A model generated the notes under the pieces. It did not search any database and was not told the DNA's origin. It worked only from the letters and a program-made list of their open reading frames with translations. The translations under genes and the position numbers were made by a program. Source: Cupriavidus sp. UYMMa02A (lineage in GTDB: Bacteria; Pseudomonadota; Gammaproteobacteria; Burkholderiales; Burkholderiaceae). Taken from it: a stretch of 64,000 nt of DNA. Position 1 is the first letter of the stretch. Each line of letters starts with the position of its first letter. The stretch covers positions 16,468 to 80,467 of the forward strand of contig LRMT01000141.1 in assembly GCA_001725945.1 (NCBI GenBank), given 5' to 3'. This document shows, piece by piece, positions 29,298 to 39,508 of the stretch.

Positions 29298-30555
29298 TTA
29301 AACCTCCATCACGCGGCGCCAGTAGGCGTACATGCCGCGAATCAGTCCTCGGTAACCATGTGGTCGTGTTGTCGTAGTCGACACCACCGAGTTCGGCGAT
29401 CGTCTGTTGCTGCGGCTTTCGCTCGAAGCCTTCCTGTGAGAACTCGATGACCTCGCCGTCGTCTGCCGATACGAAGCCGGCAGGGCCAAATAGGTTGGCC
29501 TGGCGCAAGCGCCGACGCTTCATGTCCTCGCTGTCAGTCTCGAATCCGAAATGGGTCCATACGAAGTCGAATGCATCGGGGCCGCTTGGGATGATCTGAC
29601 GCGTCGACATGCAATTGACCTGCTGCTGGATGATCACGCTCGGGAACAGCGTCATCATCACCACCGTGTGGTCGCCCCACCAGTCTTCTTGCACCACGTC
29701 GAGCAGGCGGTCGTCCTGCAGCGCCATGCTCTCCTTGAAGCTTGAGATGCCCTGCGTCACCGCACTTGAACCGCCCGAGTTGCGGCGCGACATCATGGCG
29801 CCGTGGCGACGCTCCTTATCCATCACGGTGGCGGACTTCTGGTCCGCGCGCCAGAGGCCGAAGGTCACGAACCACGTGTGCAGCAGCCCGGCGTGGTACG
29901 GGTCCTTGATGTTCTCGAGCATCAGCTTCCAATTGGCGGGAATGCGCTGGCGCGAATAGCCATGAACGACAAGCTTGCGGCCGTCGAAGACACGGTCGAA
30001 ATAGCGCAGGATGTCCGGGCCGAGGAATTCCTCGAGGGGCTCGACGTCATGGTCGAACGAGCCAAACACCACGCCGTTGCGTTGCGCAACTTTCAGCTTA
30101 GTGAGGCCGTGGTTATCCGGACAGAAATCCGAAGGCATGCCGCCGTTGACCTTCCCATCTTGCTTGAGGCCACGTCGGAACGGAACGCCCATAAGATTGC
30201 CTTTCAGGTCATAGCTCCATTGGTGATATGGGCAAACTAGATCCTTGCGATTGCCGGAACGATCCCGACAGAAGCTCACTCCGCGGTGTGCACAGACGTT
30301 CTCAACAACGTTTACCGAGCCATCCTTGTCGCGCACCATGATTACGGAACGCTCACCGATCTCCGTGCGCTTGAAATCGCCGTGCTCGGGAATTTCAGCC
30401 TCCAGCCCGACATAGCTCCAGTGCTTGCCGTAGAAGATGCGTTCCAGTTCGCGCCGGTACAGTGCATCGTCCGTGTAGATCCAGAACGGAACGCGGCTGG
30501 AGCCTTCCGAGCTCCACTTCGGTGTCTTTATGAATGAGATGGGTTGTTCGGACAT
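29298..30555 (-). pseudogene. nagG: Salicylate 5-hydroxylase large subunit (NagG-like), two frameshifts at the C-terminus
   Basis: Alpha subunit of a Rieske non-heme iron oxygenase, ~420 residues. It starts MSEQPISFIKTPKW. The Rieske centre is ENVCAHRGVSFC and VCPYHQWSYDLKG. The mononuclear iron site is ENIKDPYHAGLLHTW (Asn/Asp and two His). WSYVGLEAEIPEHGDFKRTEIGERSVIMVRD and RRLRQANLFGPAGFVSADDGEVIE are close to NagG and related salicylate/anthranilate hydroxylases. Two indels near 29365 and 29345 disturb the last 20 codons; repaired, they read HMVTEDLIRGMYAYWRRVMEV. It would hydroxylate salicylate to gentisate with the flanking reductase and ferredoxin. Confidence 0.87.
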
Positions 30556-30632
30556 GAGTAGTCTCCGAAATTTCGCGAATCCCCTGCCTATGGGCCGCCT
30601 TTGGTTGGTTATCTGTGGGGGTTGTCTCGCAG

Positions 30633-31577
30633 TCAGGTTCCGGTCGCGACGGCAAGCCCACGCTGTCGCATCAAGATGGTCGCTGCCTCTACCATCGGCG
30701 GTGCCCCGCAAACATAGGCACGCCAGCCGACAAGGTCGTGGCAGTCCCGCGCCATGGCATTGGTGACGAGCCCGCTGCATTTGCGCTGTCTTCGCCGACG
30801 ACGATGTGAACGTCCAGGTTCGGATGGCGATCCGCGCGTTCGCTCAAGGCGCCATAGAGGTCGCGTGGGCTGCGCACACCAAAGTAGAGCCTGATGGGGT
30901 TATCCATACCGGCTGCCAGCGTTCCACGTACGACAGAGAGAATGGGTGCCAGACCGGTACCACCCCGCGACACAGAGCATCGGCCCTTCATGCTGGCGAC
31001 GCAGGTACGCCGTGCCGAGTGGTCCACTGACGCGTATTGGATCGCCTTCTCTTACTGTCTCGGCGATGAAATGCGAGGCGCGTCCGCCCGGAACCAGGCG
31101 TACATGGAATTCCAGTTCGTCGTCGTCATCCAGTCCAGCCATGGAGTAGGGACGAACATGACCCGAAGCAAACTGAAGCGTGGCGTACTGACCCGGGGAG
31201 AAGGTCAGCGGCTTGTTCGTCCGCAGGCGTAGGCGCCGGATGTCATGCGTGAGTGCCTCGATACGAGTGACCGTCCCCTTCAGAATCCGCGGCGAATGTA
31301 CTACGACCTCTTCCGCCTCCGGAATCTCGATGGAACAGCTCCCTGTAAGGGTAGTCTGGCAGGCCAGCACAAACTGGCCATCATTGGTCGAGGGCGACAA
31401 CACATCGCGCCCCGACTCAAGGACGTGGTCTTCGGTTACCTTGCAACGACAAGTTCCGCAGCGCCCAGCCAAACAACTGTAGGAGACGGGGACGCCGTGC
31501 TCGCGCAGCATCTCCAACAGGTTAGATCCCGCCTGTATCTGAATCCTGCGTCCTACGGGCCGAACGGTGAGTTCCAT
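30633..31577 (-). pseudogene. nagAa: Oxygenase reductase component (NagAa-like), two frameshifts
   Basis: Chloroplast-type [2Fe-2S] domain first (Cys cluster SCLAGRCGTCRCKV, later ACQ), then a ferredoxin-NADP reductase-like domain with the flavin motif HVRPYSMAG and NAD motif GGTGLAPILS. An extra G in a G-run near 30965 throws VAG-GTGLAPI out of frame. A second slip near 30780 must be undone to read SGLVTNAMARDC and VGWRAYVCGAPPMVEAATIL, ending at 30633. Repaired length is ~315 residues, close to NagAa (328). First gene of the minus-strand oxygenase run; a LysR gene diverges from it. Confidence 0.85.
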
Positions 31578-31700
31578 GATGGTTTGCCTCGATCCAACGT
31601 GACGAGCTGTTGGACGGCATCATCAGGGAAGCACCAATATAAATAAATAGAGGCTCGCGAATACAATCTATCACTGCAAGCAATATCGGGAAAAAGGCGT

Positions 31701-32602
31701 ATGGAGCTGAAGGACATCGATCTGAATCTATTGCTGGTGTTCTCGGAGCTGCTCCGCGAGCGGCGGGTGTTGAAGGTCGCGGAGACGCTCGGCATGTCCC
31801 AGCCTGGTGTAAGCAATGCACTGAACCGGCTCAGGCGACTGCTTGGCGACGATCTGTTCTTGCGTACTACCCGCGGCATGGAGCCGACACCCTATGCGCA
31901 ACAGTTGGCCGAGCCAATCACCTATGCGTTGAACACGATCCACAGCACGCTGAATCAAAAAGTATCTTTTGATCCTCTCACCAGTACGCGCGCGTTTCGT
32001 TGGCAATGACGGATATCGGCGAGATCTATGTGCTGCCTCAACTCAGCGAGTTGCTCGATCGTGCCGCACCGGGGGTTTCAATCAGCACCGTACGCAATGC
32101 TGGGGTCAACTTGCGCGACGAAATGGAGGCGGGTCGGGTCGATCTGGCGTTGGGTTGGCTGCCCGATCTCAAGGCGGGCTTCATGCAGCGGAGGATGATC
32201 CGGCACAAGTACGTGTGCCTATTTCGCAAGGGGCATCCTCTCGACAAGGCGAGCATTACGCAAGACGAGTTCTGCGCTGCCAAGCACGTGGTGGTGGTGT
32301 CCGCGGGATCCGGGCATGGTGTGGCAGACGAAACCATGGAGCGCTCAGGGGTGGAGCGGAATATCAAGCTGGAGGTTCCGCACTTCGTGGCGGTTGGCCA
32401 TATCCTGCGTGAGACCGAGCTTGTGGCGACGGTTCCAGAGCGTTTTGCAGAGCGTTGTGCAGAGCCGTTCGGACTGTCATTCGTACCGGCCCCAATCCCA
32501 TTGCCGGAGATCGCAATCAACCTGTTCTGGCATACAAAGTATCATCGCGATCCTGGCAATCTTTGGCTGCGCGAATTGCTCTTCGAGACATTCAGCGAGT
32601 AG
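31701..32602 (+). pseudogene. LysR-family regulator (NahR/NagR-like), one frameshift
   Basis: Starts MELKDIDLNLLLVFSELLRERRVLKVAETLGMSQPGV, a NahR-type N-terminus, with the HTH near residues 22-42. A single-base slip near 31993 separates FDPLTSTRAF from AMTDIGEIYVLPQL, the central NahR signature. The effector domain then runs to EIAINLFWHTKYHRDPGNLWLRELL. Repaired length ~300 residues is normal. It is divergent from the nagAa-like gene across 123 bases, so it is the expected activator of the salicylate hydroxylase run. Confidence 0.85.
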
Positions 32603-32656
32603 CAGCCTCCCCCCACAGGTTGCCAGCCATCTACTGCCTGACCTTACTGTCTGACC

Positions 32657-33639
32657 TCATCCCAGCGGCAGCGCCACGGAATGTAAGTCTTCCGTTGCCG
32701 GTCTGCTCCCGGTATCCGCGAACAGACTGACAATCATCGAGCGCAGCCATTTATTGGCTGTGTCGCGATGATAGCGATCGTGCCAATAGAGCCCGATCTC
32801 GAATGGCTCGAGACCAAGCGGCTCGGCTTGGTAAGCCAACGGGTAATGGCGGCTCAGTTTGGCTGCGAGGACTTCAGGTGCGATCCAAACCAAGTTCGAC
32901 TCGATCAGGACATGCACCGCGGACATGTACTGCGGCAGTCTGACTTTGATACGGTCGCGTGCGCCCGCATCGATAAGCGCACGCTCCAGCACCAAGTGTC
33001 CGCTCCCGCCATACTCGACCAGCAGATGATCCTGTGCCAGAAGAGCTTCCGCATTGAGTTTTCTTGATTCAAATGGATGACCTTTCCGCATGACGCATAC
33101 ATATCTTTGCGTCAACAATGTCTTACGATGGATATCTTGCTCGAGAGCCGGCAGGTAGCCAATTGCCACATCCAACCGCCCGTTGCCGAGGGCGGGAACG
33201 GTTTCCTCGATGGGCGTAAACAAAGTGCGCAACTTGACGTCTGGCGCCACATTGCGCACTGCTTGATAGAGACCGGGAAGGCACACAACTTCACCGATGT
33301 CACGCGTCGGATGGTGAAAGTCCTGCGTGACTGTTCTGGGACAAATGGCAAAGGTACCCCCGTAGCCTTCCTCACCAGATTTAGTGATTCCAGCAGCGCA
33401 GGCGCAACGCTAATGGCAGCCGCAGTCGGCTCCATTCGGCGCCCAACCAATATGAAAAGCTTGTCACCATAGGACGCGCGCAAGCGTTTCAGGGCGCTGC
33501 TCACAGCCGCCTGCGTTACCCCCAGACTTTTCGCCGCGCTAGTCACTGACCGCTCTCGCCACAGTGCTTCGAAGACATACAGCAGATTCAGATCCTTCAC
33601 CACGCCACTCCCAATGAAGTGCAGCGAATTCCCCTTCAT
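32657..33639 (-). pseudogene. LysR-family regulator, one frameshift
   Basis: The N-terminus has VVKDLNLLYVFEALWRERSVTSAAKSLGVTQAAVSSALKRLR, a clear LysR HTH. After TFTIR near 33305 the frame slips; the continuation is DIGEVVCLPGLYQAVRN, and the effector domain ends GLYWHDRYHRDTANKWLRSMIVSLF plus a short tail. It again belongs to the NahR-like subgroup. Start is 33639 (MKGNSL) or the GTG just before KDLNLL. It is divergent from the plus-strand dioxygenase/FAH operon that begins at 33886 and probably controls it. Confidence 0.82.
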
Positions 33640-33885
33640 CGGCGGAAGTCGTACCGCGCTGGATTTCCTATAAATGCAATTATGCACGGATATAGCGCGC
33701 TCCGCACCATGGGTATACCCGCCCGATACGTGATGCAAACGCCACCAACTTACAAGGCAGGCACGCCCAGCCAAGAGAATAGATTCTGTTTATACATAGG
33801 AATAAATGATACTTACTCGACTGGGTTTCCAATCTACGTCCAAAATCGACCTCCGAAAGCAGGTGACCATAAAAGGAGATACACG

Positions 33886-34761
33886 GTGGAGACGGTAGGA
33901 ATCATCGGCATCGGCCAACTTGGCTTGCCGATCGCAATCAATCTTATCAACGCAGGCTACCGTGTCGTGGGCTTGCCCCGCAGCACTCACGCATCCTTCT
34001 CAGCCGCCGGAGGGACTGCGCTATCCAGCCCGGCAGCGGTGTTGGCAGAGGCAGACATAGTGCTGCTTTGCCTCCCTGTAGAGGCTGCGCAACTAGACGT
34101 CCTGGATGGCGACCAAGGTCTATTGCGATCCGGCATTCGTGACAAGGTCTTCATTGAGCTGAGTACCTATCGGCGCGACTTCAAACTGGAGCAGGCTAGA
34201 CGGCTAACCGAAGCAGGCCACGAAGTCCTGGAATGCGAAGTAAGCGGCTCGCCATCCATGGTCGCCCGACATCAGGCGTCACTGTTTATCGGTGGCCCGC
34301 AAGCGCTCTACCAGCGGTGCCATGCTGTTCTTGACGCACTAGCGCCAACCCACTTCCACCTGGGAGCGTTCGGCGCAGCACTGAACATGAAGCTCATCGC
34401 CAATGCGCTTCTCGCGATCCACACGCTTGCCGCGGCCGAGGCACTCAATATGGGCGCACGGGCCGGCTTCGATCCACGTGTTGTGGTGGATGCGATCAGC
34501 CAATCGGCGGGCGCCTCGACAATGTTCAAGATCCGTGCCCCAATGATGGCTGATCGGCAGTTCAGCCCCGCACCCGGTCCGTTCTCCACGCTGGAGAAAT
34601 ATCTCGACCTCGCCACCGAGCTTGTCGCCGATACCGGCAGCGCCAGCCCTCTCCTCAGCGCTTCAATTCCCTACTACCGCAAAGCGATCGCGCAAGGCCT
34701 CACAGATCTTGACATTTCTGCGGTCATCACTCTGATCGAGAAAGAAAACTCGCAACCCTAA
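33886..34761 (+). CDS. 3-hydroxyisobutyrate dehydrogenase-family NAD(P) oxidoreductase
   Basis: An intact 291-residue beta-hydroxyacid dehydrogenase. VGIIGIGQLGLPIAINLINAGYRVVGL is the N-terminal Rossmann motif, and VSGSPSMVARHQASLFIGG is the substrate loop of the family. AALNMKLIANALLAIHTLAAAEAL holds the catalytic Lys (N-x-x-K). The GTG at 33886 is chosen because AGGAG at 33874-33878 precedes it with good spacing and the protein begins directly at the cofactor strand. First gene of a plus-strand operon; it would oxidise or reduce a short hydroxy acid produced from ring cleavage. Confidence 0.85.
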   Translation: METVGIIGIGQLGLPIAINLINAGYRVVGLPRSTHASFSAAGGTALSSPAAVLAEADIVLLCLPVEAAQLDVLDGDQGLLRSGIRDKVFIELSTYRRDFKLEQARRLTEAGHEVLECEVSGSPSMVARHQASLFIGGPQALYQRCHAVLDALAPTHFHLGAFGAALNMKLIANALLAIHTLAAAEALNMGARAGFDPRVVVDAISQSAGASTMFKIRAPMMADRQFSPAPGPFSTLEKYLDLATELVADTGSASPLLSASIPYYRKAIAQGLTDLDISAVITLIEKENSQP

Positions 34762-34772
34762 AGACTACAGAC

Positions 34773-35087
34773 ATGATCATTGAACAACGTACCTATACGC
34801 TCAAGCCGGGATCCGTGCACCAGTTCCTCGCGCTATATGAAGCCGAGGGATTGGAGATCCAGCGCGGCGCATTGGGCAACCTGCTCGGCTACTTTGTGAC
34901 CGAGACCGGAGAGTTGAACCGTGTCGTGCAACTCTGGGGATTCCATACGTTTGAAGACCGCGTGGCACGCCGCAGGGGGCTTTCCTCAAACGATAACTGG
35001 AGAAACTTTCTTGGCAAAGCCGGCGCTCTCGTTACCGAGCAGCGCAGCGAACTCCTGATACCCGCTCCATTCTCTCCCATTCGCTGA
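34773..35087 (+). CDS. NIPSNAP-family protein
   Basis: A 104-residue dimeric alpha+beta barrel protein. MIIEQRTYTLKPGSVHQFLALYEAEGL and VVQLWGFHTFEDRVARRRGLSSNDNW are characteristic of NIPSNAP domains: the R-x-Y-x-L-K-P-G start, the W.f....R...R.....D..W centre. Its biochemical role is unknown; small NIPSNAP genes are common in aromatic-acid operons. It lies 11 bases after the dehydrogenase and 7 before the dioxygenase. Confidence 0.85.
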   Translation: MIIEQRTYTLKPGSVHQFLALYEAEGLEIQRGALGNLLGYFVTETGELNRVVQLWGFHTFEDRVARRRGLSSNDNWRNFLGKAGALVTEQRSELLIPAPFSPIR

Positions 35088-35094
35088 GGCAACC

Positions 35095-36026
35095 ATGATT
35101 CGCAATTTGCAACACATCGGCTTGGTTGTACCCTCGCTGGAGATCGGTCGAGCCTTCTATGAGTGTTTTGGCATGGAAACACGCGCTTCGCGGCGCGACC
35201 TTGTCTTCCGATGCGTCGGCCGAGAACAGGATCAGATACGCTTGATTGAAGGCCCGAAGAAGCGCTTTGCATACGTATCGTTTGGCACGCACAAGGGTGG
35301 CCTAGAGCCTCTCAAAGCCCGACTCGCTGCAGCCAGCGTAGAAATCAAGGATGCTCCCTTCGATGTTCCGTTTGGTGGAATCTGGTTCCAGGACCCCGAC
35401 GGCGACTGGGTGAACGTACAGGAGGCCGAAGCAGCAGAATCGACGCTCGCCCCTACCGCGGAAATCAATTCCCCACACCGGCATCGCCGTATCGGCACGC
35501 GCGCATTCGAACTGGGCACTGTGAAAAAAGCACAGCCACGGCGCTAGGCCATTTGATCAAGTTTTCCCCAGACGTTGACCGTGCGGTGGATTTCTACACC
35601 AGTGTCCTCGGCTTACTGGTGTCCGATCGTGTGCCCGACATCATCGCATTCATGCGTTCGCCGTTTGGCGGAGATCACCACATCCTAGGTGTCGCCAAAA
35701 GTTCGCACACTGGGCTGCATCACGTCAGCTTCGAGGTCGGTGATCTCGATGAGATTGAAATCGGGGCACAAGCACTGCTGGCTGCCGGATATAAAGATGG
35801 GTTTGGTCTCGGCCGCCATGGACCGGGGTCTAACTACTTTCACTATATCCGCGACCCATGGAATAGTCTGGTCGAATACTTTTGGGACATCGACGTGATT
35901 CCCGAAGGCGCGGAGTGGACACCCTCAGGGGGCGAGCCCGATGAGTTCGCAGCGGTCCTGACTGCCCTATGGTCCCACGCACCTGCTCCGGAGGAGTTCA
36001 TCCTCAATTACGAAGAACCGGACTAA
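35095..36026 (+). pseudogene. Two-domain VOC extradiol dioxygenase-like protein, one frameshift
   Basis: Two glyoxalase/VOC modules in one gene, the type I extradiol (catechol 2,3-dioxygenase-like) architecture. The N-terminal domain begins RNLQHIGLVVPSLEIGRAFYE. The linker reaches KKAQPRR, where an extra base near 35543 creates a TAG; the corrected frame continues LGHLIKFSPDVDRAVDFYTSVLGLLVSDR. The catalytic domain carries HHILGV, GLHHVSFEV (His ligand) and PWNSLVEYFWD (Glu ligand). Repaired length ~310 residues. Placed before a YciI gene and an FAH hydrolase, it likely opens a catechol-like ring. Confidence 0.82.
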
Positions 36027-36103
36027 TTTTCCCACACCGCAGTATCCAACCGACGCCCAAGTCGCGACCAGGACGCCTTAGTTCGATATCTATCACATTC
36101 TCT

Positions 36104-36469
36104 ATGAATGACATTCCCTCCTTACTGCGGGGCATGCTGAACAAACCCCTGTACGTGGCACTGCGCAGCGCGCGTGACCTGCCGCGCATGGCTGAGGTCC
36201 TGCAACGCCACCTCGAATGGGTAGTCCTCGCGGAGCAACGCGGTGAGATTTTTCTCTCGGGACCGTTTACCGACGGCAGTGAGCCAGGCGCAGGAGGCGG
36301 CATGACGATCTTACGCGCCTCATCCCTGGCTGCCGCTCAACAAATCATCGATGCTGACCCCTTTATCGCGGAAGGAATATTTGAAGCCGCAGTCAGGCCG
36401 TGGCTGCTCATGGAAGGGAGCCTCACCTTCAACCTCACGCTGTCCGATCAGAAGACGATTCTCTACTGA
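36104..36469 (+). CDS. YciI-family protein
   Basis: A 121-residue protein with the YciI-like ferredoxin fold: DLPRMAEVLQRHLEWVVLAEQRGEIFLSGPF followed by GGGMTILRASSLAAAQQIIDADPFIAEGIFEAAVRPWLL. The R...H..W/Y..l....G.. pattern and DPF....v are diagnostic. In muconolactone isomerase-like relatives such proteins isomerise lactones; here the role is unproven. It sits between the dioxygenase and the FAH hydrolase and is 9 bases before the latter. Confidence 0.82.
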   Translation: MNDIPSLLRGMLNKPLYVALRSARDLPRMAEVLQRHLEWVVLAEQRGEIFLSGPFTDGSEPGAGGGMTILRASSLAAAQQIIDADPFIAEGIFEAAVRPWLLMEGSLTFNLTLSDQKTILY

Positions 36470-36478
36470 GAGCTTCCA

Positions 36479-37399
36479 ATGACCTACAGACTCTTCCGCT
36501 ATTGCGACACCGCCGGTGTAGCCCGTCCTGGCATTGTCACTGCCCATGGATATTTTGATCTTGGGTATTCGGACGTCGACGCACTTGTGCAGAACTGGGC
36601 TGCCGCACACGAGCAACTCAAGGCAATCACCCTCGCGCTCGCAGGCAGCACCTCGGCCGCCGAAGAAGCTAGGCTAGACCCCGAGACGCTCTCATTTGCT
36701 CCACCGCTGGGTCGACCGGGCGTAATCTATGCCGCTGGCGCAAACTATCGTGACCATGTCGAGGCAATGGGGCGCGCCTTCAATATGCAGCTCACGCTGG
36801 ATCCACGCGCCGAGGGTATTCCTCCCAGGCACTTCATCAAGGCAGGCCGGGCAACACTTACCGGCCACCAGCAAGACGTGCCCTATCCTGATCGCACCAG
36901 CCGGCTGGGCTGGGAAGCCGAACTCGCTGTTGTAATAGGCATGACGGCGAACCAAGTCAGTGTTGCCGATGCCCTCGCTCACGTGGCCGGGTACACCATC
37001 GCGAATAACTTGTCCGCACGCGACAGTCTGATACGCGACATAGTGGATGCCGCGTCTCCATTTCGCTTCGACTGGGTCGGCCACAAGTGTTTTACGGGCT
37101 CCTGCCCGCTCGGCCCATACATGACACCAGCGGAGTTCGTCCCATCTCCCGAAGATCTCGACGTCAAGCTTTGGATTAACGAAGAACTCAGGCAGGATTC
37201 AAACACTCGCAACCACTTGTACTCCGTGGCTGAGCAGATCTCATACCTGAGCGAACGGCTAATCCTGTACCCGGGGGATATCATCCTGACCGGAACGCCA
37301 GCAGGGGTTGGCATGGAGACGGGCTCATTTTTGGTGCGCGGCGATGTCATAAGAATTCAGATCGAAAGTCTGGGGGAACTCGAAACGACGATCGTCTGA
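36479..37399 (+). CDS. FAH-family hydrolase
   Basis: An intact 306-residue fumarylacetoacetate-hydrolase-family protein. Key motifs are PGVIYAAGANYRDHV, the metal-site EAELAVVIG, AGYTIANNLSARD, HKCFTGSCPLGP, DLDVKLWINEELRQDSNT and LYPGDIILTGTPAGVG. It would hydrolyse the C-C bond of an acylpyruvate or 2-hydroxymuconate-type product of the dioxygenase upstream. It is closely similar to the hydrolase at 45125-46029 (about two thirds identical over the core by eye). Last gene of the plus-strand operon. Confidence 0.9.
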   Translation: MTYRLFRYCDTAGVARPGIVTAHGYFDLGYSDVDALVQNWAAAHEQLKAITLALAGSTSAAEEARLDPETLSFAPPLGRPGVIYAAGANYRDHVEAMGRAFNMQLTLDPRAEGIPPRHFIKAGRATLTGHQQDVPYPDRTSRLGWEAELAVVIGMTANQVSVADALAHVAGYTIANNLSARDSLIRDIVDAASPFRFDWVGHKCFTGSCPLGPYMTPAEFVPSPEDLDVKLWINEELRQDSNTRNHLYSVAEQISYLSERLILYPGDIILTGTPAGVGMETGSFLVRGDVIRIQIESLGELETTIV

Positions 37400-38028
37400 C
37401 CCGCGAGCCGCTATTGCGGCGCAATTGCGTTCCCGGCTATTGAGCTATTGTCGTCATGGTGTCTCTTTGGCCGTCACATTGCGATCCAGAATTCTTGAAG
37501 GGATATGAACGAACAGACGACGCTCATGGCGTCGCCTGTTCTGGCTCTCAAGCTTTTGCATCAGCAAAGCGTGCGATTTTGTTTGAATTTCCAGGTAACC
37601 TTCAGCCAGTGTTCTCATCGGCGTATCGGTACCGCCATCTGCGCCGAAGGACACGATCAGCGTTGGTGGCTGGGCCCCCAAAAAAAAACCTCGCGTGAGC
37701 GCTGGACGCGGGGTCATCCGGTCCAGCGCGTCGAGCTCGACTCTCCCTGCTGCCCTCGAGCATCAGCCTAACATTCACTTCCATTTCCGATAGCCCGTCG
37801 TCCGGCCCGCTCAGAATCACATCCGGCACAAGCCCGCGCCTCGAGGCTAGAGAGCCATTGCTGAGGCGAAGACGGTGAAGTTGGGCAAGGTCAGGTTGGC
37901 CTCGCCCATGGAATGGGATCCGCGATGCGCATGCCGGCTGCGTACGAAAGGAGGTCGGCTTGGCTTCAGGTGGTGCCTGCATCGCCCTTCTTCGGCGAAG
38001 CCAGACGCGTACAGGAGGCGGCGCGACG
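37400..38028. other. No gene recognised
   Basis: About 630 bases between two convergent operons. Short open frames exist on both strands but none shows a family signature. A run of nine A at 37680-37688 (CCCAAAAAAAAACC) is the longest homopolymer noticed. Probably decayed sequence. Confidence 0.45.
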
Positions 38029-38738
38029 TCAGACGCCGAGGTAGCGAGAGATCAGCGTCTCATTGGCTTGCAGCGCAGCCGAGTCGCCGTTCCAGACAGT
38101 CACCCCTTTCTCAACAATGTAGTGGCGATCAGCGAGCTTCATCAGCGCGGCGAGATTCTTATCAATCACGATCATCGCCAGGCCTTCCTCCTTGAGCGTG
38201 CGCAGCACTGACCAAATCTCTGTACGCACCACGGGCGCAGACCTTCAGTGGCCTCGTCCAGCACTAGCAAGCTTGGGTTGGTCATCAGCGCACGGCCGAT
38301 CGCGAGCATCTGCTGTTCTCCGCCGGAAAGCTGGGTGCCCAGATTGCGCCGGCGCTCGCGCAGTCTGGGAAAGAAGCGAAAGACCTCCTCAAGGTGCCAG
38401 CGACCCTTGTTGCCAGGGTTCTGGGCGGTGGCGACCAGGTTTTCTTCCAACGTGAGCAGCGGAAATACCTGGCGGCCTTCAGGCACCAGGCCCATGCCCA
38501 GGCGGGCGATTCGATGCGACGGCTGGTTGTCAGTCCGTGTTCCGGCAAAGTGGATGGTGCCGCGGGTGACAGGAAGCAGTCCGAACAGGCACGACACCGT
38601 TGTGCTTCTGCCCATGCCGTTGCGCCCCAGCAAGGTAATAGCCTCGCCAGGGACCAGTTGCAACGAAATATCAAACAGGACTTGTGAGCGGCCGTAGCCG
38701 GCCTGCAATTGCTCTACTTGGAGCAGCGTGGTGGTCAT
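38029..38738 (-). pseudogene. livF: ABC transporter ATP-binding protein, LivF type, one frameshift
   Basis: Branched-chain-type ATPase: LLQVEQLQAGYGRSQVLFDISL start, Walker A GRNGMGRST with Arg44 where Lys is usual, Q-loop GLVPEGRQVFPLLTLEENL, signature LSGGEQQMLAIGRAL, Walker B LLVLDEATEGL. One base is missing near 38240; the corrected frame continues VVRTEIWSVLRTLKEEGLAMIVIDKNLAAL and ends with ISRYLGV, the normal LivF tail. Repaired length ~236 residues. Last gene of the liv-like operon. Confidence 0.88.
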
Positions 38739-38760
38739 GGTTGACTCGCAGGGTTGCCTG

Positions 38761-39508
38761 TCAATGGGACTCGTCGCCGAGATATGTTGCCTTTACCTCG
38801 GGGAGTTCGCGTACCTGCTCGGGCGTACCGGTAAACAGCACCCGCCCGTAAACCAACACACTGATGCGATCTGCGAGTGCAAAGACCGCGTTCATGTCGT
38901 GCTCGATCAGCAGCATCGTGTATTGCCCTTTCAGACGCTGCAACAGCGCGGTTACGGCCTGAGACTCCTGCGCGCTCATGCCTGCCATTGGTTCGTCCAG
39001 CAGCAGCAGCCTGGCTGCGCCGCGAGGACCATCGCCAGCTCAAGCTGCCGCCGCTCCCCGTAGCTGAGACTGCCGGCAAGCACACCGCTCATTTCACGCA
39101 GACCCACCTCGTCCAGCGCCCACTCAGCACGCTCGCATAACTCATCGCGCGCGGTGAGCGCCCGCCAACTGCCGAAGGCGTGGTAGCGCGTGCCATCGCC
39201 GCCAGTGCGGCATTCTCGAGCGCGGTGAACGCCTCAAAGATCGAACTGATCTGGTATGAACGCAGGAGCCCCAGGTGAACCCGCCGATGCACAGGGACAC
39301 TAGACACATCTTCATCACCGAGCAATACCGTGCCGCTGTCAGAGCGCAGCTCACCGCATAGCTGGTTCATCAGCGTAGTCTTGCCCGCACCATTGGGGCC
39401 GATGATGGCGTGCAACTCGCCGGGGCGGATGTCGAGGTCGACGCTGTCCGTCACCAGCAGGCCGGAGAAGCGCTTGACCAGCGCCTGAGTACGAAGCGAG
39501 AGGCTCAT
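38761..39508 (-). pseudogene. livG: ABC transporter ATP-binding protein, LivG type, two frameshifts
   Basis: Begins MSLSLRTQALVKRFSGLLVTDSVDLDI. Walker A is GPNGAGKTTLMNQL. The frame slips near 39165, after which DEVGLREMSGVLAGSLSYGERRQLELAMVLA gives the signature motif, and again near 39018, after which LLLLDEPMAGMS is Walker B and LLIEHDMNAVFALADRISVL the H-loop. It ends KATYLGDES, as in LivG. Repaired length ~249 residues is usual. Its start overlaps the end of livM (ATGA), and livF follows after 22 bases. Confidence 0.88.

Noticed and set aside
33660..33710. TGCA-ATTA-TGCA as an operator for the 33.9 kb operon
   Set aside because: Arms are only 4 bp and the element is too short to separate from chance.
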